64,000 nucleotides of DNA, taken from Megaustenia siamemsis. Its lineage: Eukaryota; Mollusca; Gastropoda; Stylommatophora; Ariophantidae. Positions 1 to 8,673 of the stretch are shown piece after piece. A program made the translations under genes and the position numbers. Each line of letters opens with the position of its first letter. Within the stretch, counting starts at the first letter, position 1. The stretch spans positions 52,499,328-52,563,327 of the forward strand of contig JAVIAB010000051.1 in NCBI GenBank assembly GCA_032433765.1. Direction: 5' to 3'. A model generated the notes under the pieces. It did no database searches and was not told the DNA's origin. It worked only from the letters and a program-made list of their open reading frames with translations.

Positions 1-115
1 TGGCTTGGCAGAAGGTCAACAACAGAAATGATAAATAACTGTCGAGATCGAAAGTTGTGGAGAGACATGATCACCTACGCCAGCAGGCGGCATGGTACTT
101 GATGATGATGTCTCT
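1..115 (+). mobile_element. LINE-G 3' end (truncated by window edge)
   Basis: This is the last stretch of a non-LTR retrotransposon ORF and its tail. The text reads through to a Trp-Arg-Asp-Met-Ile-Thr-Tyr-Ala-Ser-Arg C-terminus and ends in a GATGATGATG trinucleotide tail. The same end recurs at 16594-16690 (plus), 22209 (minus) and 51858 (minus), which defines a local family called LINE-G here. The rest of this copy lies outside the window. No intact frame is present. Confidence 0.75.
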
Positions 116-300
116 GCGGAATCCCATATGTCTTGTACTTGAGCAGTGAAACAGTTACAAACTTCCAAGTGGCAATCTTTCAGTGTATAAAATGTTCTTA
201 AAATGTGCATTAAGAGGTGCTTCCATTTTCTATTGTATTTCATTCAGGCTGATCATTCGGTATGCTTGTGTCCATAGTTAAATCAGGAATTTGCGTTGTG
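116..300. other. Unassigned AT-rich sequence
   Basis: Nothing recognisable between the LINE-G tail and the next SINE. Confidence 0.5.
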
Positions 301-313
301 TATAGTATGCACT

Positions 314-568
314 GGGAGCCGCAATAGCTCAGTGGTTAGTGAACTGGACTACAAAGGACAAGAGGTAGGGTTCGATCCCAACCGACGGCTTCCGTTTCAC
401 CCAGTCATTAATGGGTACAGGATTTTTTTCTGGGAAAGTAAAGTGGCACGGGCGTAATACCGACCACATTACCCCAAAAATCATGTGCCGAAGGTCTGTA
501 AAATTTATGGTCACTAACACCATATTCCCTATACGCCACTTGGCGTGACGGGGGTACTTGACTTTTTT
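314..568 (+). mobile_element. tRNA-derived SINE, subfamily A, with 13-bp TSD
   Basis: The 5' head is tRNA-like. An A-box (TAGCTCAGTGG) and a B-box (GGTTCGATCCC) are present, and GGGAGCCG at the start pairs with CGGCTTCC after the B-box like an acceptor stem. The body ends with the family signature CACTTGGCGTGACGGGGGTAC. Perfect 13-bp target-site duplications (TATAGTATGCACT) lie at 301-313 and 569-581. Subfamily A is marked by CCGAAGG and AAAATTTATGG in the body. Pol III transcription and LINE-driven mobilisation are inferred from the structure. At least eight copies occur in the window. Confidence 0.93.
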
Positions 569-581
569 TATAGTATGCACT

Positions 582-1500
582 ATTTATAGCTTTATAGCTG
601 TCATTCATTTTCTGATTACATGGCTATGCCGTCGCCAACGACGGTTATGCCATATGTAAATGTATCCAAATCCTGCAATTATCTGGACAGTTTTCCATTT
701 TCCATACATGATTGTGGTGCGTATTGACAATGACACCCAGTGCATTTTAAAAGTACTGTGCTTTTATAACGTATCTCTACAGCTAAGGTTACCAAGTTGT
801 CTATTTCATTTTACTTATTCTCTGATACATTAGATGTTCGTTCAGTCTTTTAAACTTTCCTCATCGCTGCAAATCTCTGCAAGGTTTTCTGTCCTCTATA
901 TTCTGTCTGTCTGTCACTGTTTGAGGCACTTCACCTGATTAACTAAAATGGAATTTACCGCTCCTGCTATAACGCGAGCAGTTTGATTTTGAAGACGGTT
1001 TTTTTTTTTGGAAGAAAGTTTGTTTTCGCTAAGGTAGTCCAGTCTATGTTGTTTTCAAGAACCAGTCTGATACTGTCCATGTTCTAGAGTGCGCTCTCGT
1101 CAGAACTCGATGTAGTACCAGCTAATTTCTTTATGACAGACACACGATGCTTTGTGAGAAGTTTAGTCCTCGTTATCTGTGATTTACACGTCAGACGGCA
1201 GTCAGACATTCAGTCCTAAGTTTGCAGACATTTCCCTTCAGGGCTATCCCATTTATCTAAAGAGGAGCTAGTTTGTTGGTAATGGAAAAATGTGTTCTTT
1301 AAATTAATTTTAAGGAACCAAGAATTAGTCCAGTTTTAGAGAATTCCAAGCGAGTCCTAAATTTGTGTCCAGCGATGGTGAAGGTTTGAGAAGTCTGGTA
1401 ATTTCATGAACTAGAAATAAATAGTTTTGGAAAACATAGACTTAAGTGGAAACACCTTGTGAAATCAGTGGCGACTTTTCTGAGAGGAATAGTACATTCT
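582..1500. other. Unassigned non-coding sequence
   Basis: AT-rich sequence with no recognisable gene, repeat array or mobile-element end. Only short chance frames are present. Confidence 0.5.
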
Positions 1501-1513
1501 ACATTAACAATGT

Positions 1514-1766
1514 GGGAGCCGCGATAGCTCAGTGGTTAGTGAACTGGACTACAAAGGACAAGGGGTAGGGTTCGATCCCAACCGACGGCTTCCGGGTCAC
1601 CCAGCCTTAAATGGGTACCGGATTTTTTTCTGGGAAAGTAAAGCAGCACGGGCGTAATACTGACCATATTATCCCAAAAATCATGTGCTGAAGGTCTGTA
1701 AAATATAGGGTCACTAACACCATATTTCCCTATACGCCACTTGGCGTGACGGGGTAAAGAGAAAAG
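1514..1766 (+). mobile_element. tRNA-derived SINE, subfamily B, with 13-bp TSD
   Basis: Same family as the copy at 314. It has the A-box and B-box in the tRNA head and the same terminal motif. Target-site duplications ACATTAACAATGT are at 1501-1513 and 1767-1779. It carries the B-type diagnostic bases (CTGAAGG and AAAATATAGGG), so it belongs to a different subfamily from the copy at 314. Confidence 0.93.
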
Positions 1767-1779
1767 ACATTAACAATGT

Positions 1780-1955
1780 AAGCAACTAATTTTACATACA
1801 CTATGGTAAATGTAGATAAAATAGCGCTTCCATAGAGTCTCATGCTTTGTATCAGAAATTCGCTTGTATATCTATTTTGGGAAAGTGAAGATAGATTAAT
1901 TCGAAACAAAATGGTACCGAATATCTTTCAGATACATTGGATAATGGAAAAGAGT
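1780..1955. other. Unassigned sequence
   Basis: No recognisable feature. Confidence 0.4.
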
Positions 1956-1959
1956 AATG

Positions 1960-2232
1960 AAGGCTTATTAAAAGACTTACCATTGAACAGATCTGGATTA
2001 TAAACACCTTTCTACAGACGGAATTAAAATACTATGACCACGTCAAAAGACACAGCGGGTTGGAAAGAAGAATAATGGAAAACATAACAAGGACAGATCA
2101 AGGAGAAGGTGGTTTCAAGAAATCACGGAGACCTTAAACATGACAACTGAAGAAGTGGGTGACCTGGCTCGAGACAGATTCTTTCAGGCGGACTGTAGTG
2201 AGTCAAGAACATGTGACATAATGATGATCTCT
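1960..2232 (+). mobile_element. LINE 3' fragment, heavily decayed
   Basis: Conceptual translation in shifting frames gives the typical C-terminus of a LINE polyprotein: a His-Val-Lys-Arg-His stretch, then Gly-Leu-Glu-Arg-Arg-Ile-Met-Glu, an Arg-Arg-Arg-Trp, and a Leu-Ala-Arg-Asp-Arg motif. The end is an ATAATGATGAT tail, close to the ATG-repeat tails of LINE-D and LINE-G. Frameshifts prevent any product. Confidence 0.6.
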
Positions 2233-2239
2233 TTTGAGG

Positions 2240-3875
2240 GGTGAAGGAAGTATTTCTCCTATATCTGTTTTTGCATTTGGTTGTTAATGCTTTTTGAGTT
2301 GATGCTATTTGTCTGAGACCGCGCTGAAAGTCCAAATTATTGCTGTCTCTGAATGAAGCTCAGAGCTGATGCTACTCCCACTTTTGTCCTAATTTCTTTC
2401 TGTCCTATTGTGTCTCATATTGTCACAACATTAATTATTTTCCGCATACATCTCATTAGTAAAAACATGGATAATGACACATAGCCAAAACACAACGAAA
2501 CACCTCACAAACACACTTGGACCCATGAAAACACAATGTTAACAGCAAAGACACCATGCTCAATAAATGGATAAGTAGCAAGGGGCTGGACCGTGTATGT
2601 TTTTATATTTACACTGTTGTCGTTTCTTTCAGCGTTTCTTGGATGACTTCTCCGTTATTTATAAGAGTAAACACGACAACATTCGTTGCTTATAAATCAA
2701 CGTATTATCGGAAACTTCACATCACTTCGTTACACATTTCAGTGGGTTCACTTTTTCCATTTCGAAGTTCAATAATGTAAGTGTAGCTTTCACTAAGAAA
2801 ATATGCTACACAGACTATCGAAAACACCGTCACGAGCTATCCGTAATTTACAAGAGATGTTTCAGCGACCAAGAGTGTCTTCTGTCAAACTGTCAAATGT
2901 TTACAAGTCTTCTGTCGATGTTTCTTGCACACAAGGGTCCTCCTAAATCGATTTGATTGCAATTGTTAAGATGTGTTAGTAGCTTGTCGTTTCATTAATA
3001 GATAGTCTTCAGTAGACAGTTTTTTCTGCGACCAAAAGTATTTTTCTTCTATTTTAAGCAATCAGAGTATTTATAATTAAATTGTTCATTATGTGCTCTA
3101 TGATGCTTAATCAATCGCACTAAAATAATTTGTTTCTCCCACGTCCACAGGGCAGCGGTATATTTTAATGCAGTGATAATAGCGTCTACTTCGACTGTTT
3201 TCGTGTATGTCTTTTTAATCTCTAAATTCGACTGTTATTGAAACTAACTCACTAAGTATCTTCAGTAGACTTGTATGTGCTCGTGCGTCTTTAAACGAAT
3301 GTGATGAAAGTAATACTGTATAATGGCTTCAGTGGAGTATAATGACCAAACAATTAGACTATTTTCATAATGCAGTTCGATGAGTTCTTGTGGAGCTTAA
3401 GGAATTTGACAACCATTCTAGTTAGTGACAGGATCGTTATCATCTTCACTGCTCGGAACTTGCCTCCCATAGTAGGTATTACTGAGGTTTTCTCTGTCCC
3501 ATGCGAGTTTGTCCAGTGTCTTCAGCAGTCAGTCCCAGCTCGTTTAGGCACCCACCTCCTTCTTTGTCTTCCACTCTGACGTATACCAATGCCATGTATT
3601 TCATAATTATCTTCTTTAAGCAATTATGTGGTTTTTATATGACCAACTTATTTTATTTCTCTTGTTTTTGTGTTCCTTGACAACCAGTCAACTGGAATAT
3701 TACGCTTTTACAAGCAAGAACGAACATTTTGTTTCTTTTTTCTGTCCAGGAAATTTAGGTTTTCTACTGTAACGCTTTCATTCGATAAAATGTATGGATC
3801 TTTCGACAAATCTGTCGATATTTTACGTTAACAGCCATAAGCTCTATGTGAGAAAATGCAGTCTCTTGATTTATG
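2240..3875. other. Unassigned AT-rich sequence
   Basis: About 1.6 kb without a recognisable gene. Open frames at 2556-2780 and 3370-3579 lack similarity I can name and have the composition of the surrounding AT-rich DNA, so I do not call them genes. Confidence 0.45.
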
Positions 3876-3879
3876 TAAA

Positions 3880-4540
3880 GATCTAATTATTGTTGCTATA
3901 TCCCTTTTTGTCACATTCTGTGCAGTTGTTTTACCGTATAATTCGTATGCCCAATCATTTTTGAATTATGATCAAAGATTTTCCAAATTGCTTACCCTTA
4001 CCCAGTGACTAGAGATGCTTTTTCTTCTTTCCTTCTTCACTTGCCTTTCATCGTCGAGGGGAGATATCATTTGTGGACTTTTGCACATCTTTTGTCTGAA
4101 TTGTGTCCTGGTATTTTGCTCAGATTCTTTCATCACAATTTTAACATTTTTTTTTTGAGCTATGGCATATTTTTCGTATTCTTATTGGTTGTTCTTCTCC
4201 CACCAATTTTAAAATAGTTTCTTCTTCTCTTTAAATGCTTCTCTGTATGCTTTGTTCCTCCGCGAGGTGCTCTTTTTTGTCCTTAGTTTTGTTCCACATA
4301 CTGTTGTTGCGATGTTGGTTATTATTGTCTTAAACTGCTTCAATTATTCTTCTACTGTGCTTACTTCGTTAGGGAGTTTCTTGAATTCCTCTATTAGAGT
4401 TTTTTTTAGGGTTTTCTTTGATTCTTGATCTTTTAATTGTTTTATTTTTGTTGTTTGTTCTTTTTGCTTCGTTTGTTTGTTGGCGTATCTTCGACAAGAT
4501 ATAACTGAGATAACAGTTTCTATTCTAGCACTGTTTTGCA
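3880..4540 (-). mobile_element. LINE remnant: linker between endonuclease and RT
   Basis: Read on the minus strand, the segment gives a Lys/Glu-rich stretch of the kind found between the endonuclease and reverse-transcriptase domains of LINE ORF2. It includes a Thr-Val-Cys-Gly motif, Ala-Tyr-Arg-Glu-Ala-Phe-Lys-Glu-Lys-Lys-Lys, and a charged helix ending near Met-Lys-Glu-Ser-Glu. Stops and frame changes break it. The family cannot be named because neither catalytic domain is preserved. Confidence 0.5.
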
Positions 4541-4596
4541 ACGTTAGTAGCTAATAAGTGAATATTTATTACCTTTAACTTTTAAATAAACGCCCA

Positions 4597-4608
4597 AGAG
4601 AGAGAGAG

Positions 4609-4645
<37 letters not shown>

Positions 4646-4662
4646 AAGAGAGAGAGAGATGT
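4597..4662. repeat. (GA)n microsatellite
   Basis: Near-pure AG dinucleotide tract with single C and AAAG interruptions. Confidence 0.95.
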
Positions 4663-4669
4663 AGAGAAA

Positions 4670-5290
4670 GACAAACATGAGTCACACAGGAGTCATTGGA
4701 ATGTTTACAGAACTTTGAGAAACCCACACGCACACGCACACACAATCGTGAACGTGAGTATCCGTGATGGCAAGGCACTGTGCCTCACTGGCTCGATCTT
4801 TGCTGCTGACTGCCTATTGTTTTCCTTTAATGCTTGGGGATTTTCCGTGTTCTCACAAAATATCAATGCAAATAGCAATTTACATACAATTATTTTGATA
4901 CATATTTACTTTATTTAAAATATTATCTTCTAAATATGTGATTCTTCCGCCTTTACTTTTACTCTCACTTTAAATGTCAAATCTGATAAGTTGAATTTTA
5001 TTTAATAAAAAGCCAATGAGAATTGTACAGAGGGAATGCACGAACACACTTTGTTATATGAAACAATCTGAATACACCCGTGTCCGGGTAATTATTTAAT
5101 ATAATAATTTTTAGGTTATACATACAGTAATATTTTCATTACTTTGTGCATTGTTTGATATTGTTTCTTTAAATCAATCTTCTTGGCAATCAGTCACACA
5201 AAGTATGAAATGAATATATCTTATTGATCAAGCTTTGCTGGACATAGTATTCAGTTTTCAGTCATCACCGCGTTTGTCAATTGTGAAGAA
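4670..5290. other. Unassigned non-coding sequence
   Basis: AT-rich with a short (CA)n stretch near 4725-4742. No gene or element end recognised. Confidence 0.5.
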
Positions 5291-5302
5291 CATTTTTTCG
5301 CT

Positions 5303-6386
5303 GACTTCCGTCTCCAAAATGGCGGATCTAGTCCACGTCCTCTCGATCGCTGCAGAAAGTACATCCGGGGTCTGATTAATTTCGGTTCTCCGTTGTACTT
5401 TTCTGCGTTAAAGTAAAAGTGATGATCTTCTTATTACATCTGCGCCGTTAAAGCGATGTTGTACGCCAGCAACAGTTCCTTTTTGACAAATCAAGCGTTG
5501 TGAATGCGACCTTCCAACGTCTAGACTTGATCTGCGCTTTACGTCACATTGGTGCTCTTCATGGCCGTTGATGAAATTCCTTGACGCAAGTTATTTCCAT
5601 GTTACTTATCAATGTAAACTACTTCGTCAGCAGCAGTTTGATCTCTTTACGGATTTTGCACAGTGTTTTGTTCGTCTTAGGCTGCTTTTACTAGAGTAAT
5701 CAGAAATCGAAATGGAGCGAAATTGTGTGTACGACATTTTTTGTGTGCTACGTCATCGTAATGGTTCATCGTAAATCCCTAGACCGGCCGTACGCTAATC
5801 TTATGGTCAGTTGTTTGATGTGCGACGGGGATAATCTGACGACTAACGGTGTGTCTATATGTTTGGAATTGGAGTCAACAACGATGGCCTAACATCATCA
5901 AGCGCTCTATATTTTTTTTTAAAAATATGACGATTATAATTGTCAAGAGGACGTTAACTCCCGGTATATGGTGGATAGGCGGCGGGAACAATTGAAGGCT
6001 ATGCATGAAAAGTGTTCCTTGTTGCAGTTTCCTCATATTCCAAGTCCGGCTTGTTGCAGGAGCTGCTGAGTTAAGTGGTCTGTGCACACCGTGAGCTGTG
6101 TGTCTCATCCGTTTTGATCATGTTTCGATATTCCAATTGTTTACGATGAATGATGATATCGTATGATAGGGAACAGTTGGCTGTGTTCACTTTCTGCGCG
6201 GTTTCGCCTTATGCCTTTTGGCGTGTGCTGAGACTGCTATGATGGAGACTACAGTTACCTTTCTTTGTTTGGGATATGAGATTCGGATGATTACGCTGGC
6301 ACGGGCGGTTAAGCAATTATGGATTTTAATTCGTTTGCAGTGATACCGGGGCCTTCCATAACCAAATGGAACCAAATAACCAAATA
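5303..6386 (+). mobile_element. Unclassified retroposon starting with ETS/YY1-like motif (copy 1)
   Basis: The last roughly 400 bp (5950-6370) match 14845-15250 over most positions. Both copies begin with GACTTCCG followed shortly by CAARATGGC, resembling paired ETS and YY1 sites as found in Pol II LINE promoters. The right end is a degenerate AACCAAAT tail. A TSD-like TTTTCGCT is present at 5295-5302 and 6387-6394. This copy has extra or diverged sequence in its first 650 bp compared with the second copy. No reverse transcriptase is present, so it is either a LINE 5' end with internal deletion or a non-autonomous element. Confidence 0.65.
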
Positions 6387-6394
6387 TTTTCGCT

Positions 6395-6785
6395 TTCTAA
6401 TTTTGTATTCAAGGTAAGCAAATATAATTGTTAGAAAAATACTAAAAACAAGTAGAAGTGACACATAAACAAGAATTAGAAATTAAATGAGTCAAAATAC
6501 AACAAAGATTTGTATACTCCACTCTAAGTTCAGCTCAATAATTAACAAAATATATACATCTAAATAGTACTTGTTAGTCAGTGCTGCATTGATTCTTTTT
6601 ACAAGATTAGGATGTTATCCAAACTGGCCACTCACAAAATGTGATTTAGACAGCAGAAATAAATACAAAAAGGGTGACCTTATATTCCCTCCCCCCCCCC
6701 CCACCTCCCGCCAACCTCAACTTCCATCCCTCCTCTGCTGACTTTAGAAAACTGGATAAATGCAGTAATGAGTAATTTGTTTTAG
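6395..6785. other. Unassigned sequence with C12 run
   Basis: AT-rich DNA with no gene. A run of 12 C lies at 6691-6702 and belongs to the set of long G/C homopolymers described in the findings. Confidence 0.5.
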
Positions 6786-6789
6786 GTGC

Positions 6790-6930
6790 GGGAGAGAGAG
6801 AGAGAGAAAGTGAGAGAGAGAGTGAGAGAGAGTGTGTGTGAGAGAGAGAGTGTGTGTGAGAGAGGGAGTGTGAGAGAGAGTGTGAGAGAGAGTGTGAGAG
6901 AGAGTGTGTGTGTGAGAGAGAGATAGACTG
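6790..6930. repeat. Compound (GA)n/(GT)n microsatellite
   Basis: Purine-rich blocks of GAGAGA alternate with GTGTGTG. The long serine/leucine frame on the minus strand is only a translation of this repeat. Confidence 0.95.
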
Positions 6931-7042
6931 TGGTTAATATAGCCCATGGTGGAATTTAAAAAAAGAACAAAAAAACAATAAGGAAAAATACGGAGATTGA
7001 GATAGTCAAAAAGATAGAAAGACATAATAAGAAGGGCATTGG

Positions 7043-7125
7043 ACACACACACACACACTCTCTCTCTCTCTCATACACACACATACACACACAAATACAC
7101 ATGTATACACATGTATACACACAGA
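7043..7125. repeat. (CA)n(CT)n compound microsatellite
   Basis: ACACACAC followed by CTCTCTCT, then imperfect ACATACACAC and a twice-repeated ACATGTATAC unit. Confidence 0.93.
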
Positions 7126-7244
7126 CAGTTAACGATTTTTTATGAAAGAAAACAACAGTACAAAAATAGCAGAGTTGCATAAAAGGAAAGATATTGAATT
7201 TTCATGGAGATAAATAGGAAAAACATTATATTTCTTTAAAGCTA

Positions 7245-7620
7245 CTGAAACAGAGCAACGATTATTACCTTGATTTTCCTATTTGAAATAGAGCAACGAT
7301 CATTACTTTAATTTTCCTATTTGAAATAGGGCAACGATTATTATTTTAATTTTTCTATTTGAAATAGAGCAACGATCATTACTTTAATTTTCCTATTTGA
7401 AATAGGGCAACGATTATTACCTTAATTTTCCTATTTGAAATAGGGCAAGGATTATTACCTTAATTTTCCTATTTGAAATAGGGCAACGATTATTACCTTA
7501 ATTTTCCTATTTGAAATAGGGCAAGAATTATTACCTTAACTTTCCTATTTGAAATAGAGGAACGATTATTACCTTACAAATGATTTCCTTTTAGCTATTG
7601 AAATAGAGGAACGGTTATTA
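7245..7620. repeat. 38-bp tandem repeat, about 10 copies
   Basis: The unit contains TTTTCCTATTTGAAATAGG and GCAACGATTATTACC and recurs every 38 bp, for example GAAATAG at 7323 and 7361. Copies differ by a few substitutions, and the last two have diverged. The motif CCTATTTGAAATAGG is itself an imperfect palindrome. Confidence 0.93.
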
Positions 7621-8190
7621 TCTTGCAATAAGCAACTTACAAGTTATTGAAATATTTATATGCAGACGATAAATAGACATCGAGAGAAAGAGAGAAGGAT
7701 AGAGAGTGAGAGAAAAAGTGGAGGCACATACAACGAATCAAATAGAAGGCGTGGGAAGCAGATCGACAACACATTCAGTACAAACTGTATCATTCAATAA
7801 CTATATGTAGCTGCTGCTGGACACTTTAACATTAAACAGTATGTATAATTCGTTGACTGTTAACGTATAATTCTAACATATAAGAAAATAATATCCAGAG
7901 ATACACGAATCCAATTCGTTATACAAATGAATGTAAAAAGAATTTTAAAAAAGCGCGAACGTGCCTGTGTACTGACGTGTATGTGTAAAACAAATTAACT
8001 GGCCTCTAAAAATAAATAATTAGCAGGATACAAAAAGTGTGCTTTCATCCGCATATAACAAAACAACAATAAATAAGGAACATTGCCATCACTTCTCTAT
8101 TAATAATGAGAAAGGCTCCGTCAAAAGTTACATAAGAACATGGATTAAAGAAAAATGCAAGTAGATATTAGTTAAGGAGCACTCAAGCAA
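7621..8190. other. Unassigned non-coding sequence
   Basis: AT-rich with a short GAGA-rich block near 7682-7720. No gene recognised. Confidence 0.5.
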
Positions 8191-8194
8191 TTAC

Positions 8195-8350
8195 GGAGGC
8201 AGCAATAGCTCACTGGTTAGTGAACTGGGCTACTAAGGACAAGAAGTTGGGTTCGATTCTGATCGACGGCTTCCAAGTTCACACAGCTTTCAATAGGTAC
8301 CTGAATTTTTTTTCGACACGGGGGGTAACACCGACCATATCAATCTAAGA
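8195..8350 (+). mobile_element. tRNA-derived SINE, 3'-truncated and diverged
   Basis: Same tRNA head as the 314 copy (AGCAATAGCTCACTGGTTAG, then GGTTCGATTCTGATCG), but more diverged. The body is cut where the H-type retroposon at 8351 begins, so that insertion or a deletion removed the SINE 3' end. Confidence 0.8.
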
Positions 8351-8628
8351 ATTGAGTTACTGAATTATTTGCGGGTCGTCATCATCATCGCACTCCGAAC
8401 ATACCCATAGGTGCTCAGATCCCCTCCTCAGCTAGTCCCGCAGCGTCCAGCGACTGACGACTCCAGTTCTGTTTTGGTTGGTAAGTCTTCTTATACCCCC
8501 ACTACGTTTCTCGTTTCTGGCTGTGTTCATCTTAACTGCCATCTCTTTCTTCCGAAGAAGTGATGTGGACTCATTCATGGTTGTCGAAGTCATATGCCCT
8601 TCCCACATCTCGGAGGGCATACTCTAAG
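8351..8628 (-). mobile_element. H-type retroposon 3' end with conserved coding tail (copy 1)
   Basis: Two further copies lie at 14395-14541 and 58517-58738. On the minus strand all three keep a reading frame containing Thr-Gly-Val-Val-Ser-Arg-Trp-Thr-Leu-Arg-Asp and ending Cys-Ser-Glu-Cys-Asn/Asp-Asp-Asp, followed by Gln-Ile-Thr-Gln and a stop, next to a GATGATGAT run. This copy has an in-frame TAG after Leu-Arg-Asp. The conserved frame suggests the C-terminus of an unrecognised transposon protein. It lies immediately 3' of LINE-A, so the two insertions abut. Confidence 0.7.
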
Positions 8629-8673
8629 AATAATGTATCTATCTATCTATCTTTCGTTCGCCTGAAGTATTGT

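Noticed and set aside
314..395. True tRNA gene in the SINE head
   Set aside because: A-box, B-box and acceptor-like pairing exist, but the anticodon arm is poor and the unit is repeated with a fixed body and TSDs, so it is a SINE.
329..608. Minus-strand open frames of 66-83 codons, repeated near 42624 and 46496
   Set aside because: They are antisense readings of the SINE and recur with every SINE copy; the tRNA head and TSDs explain the sequence.
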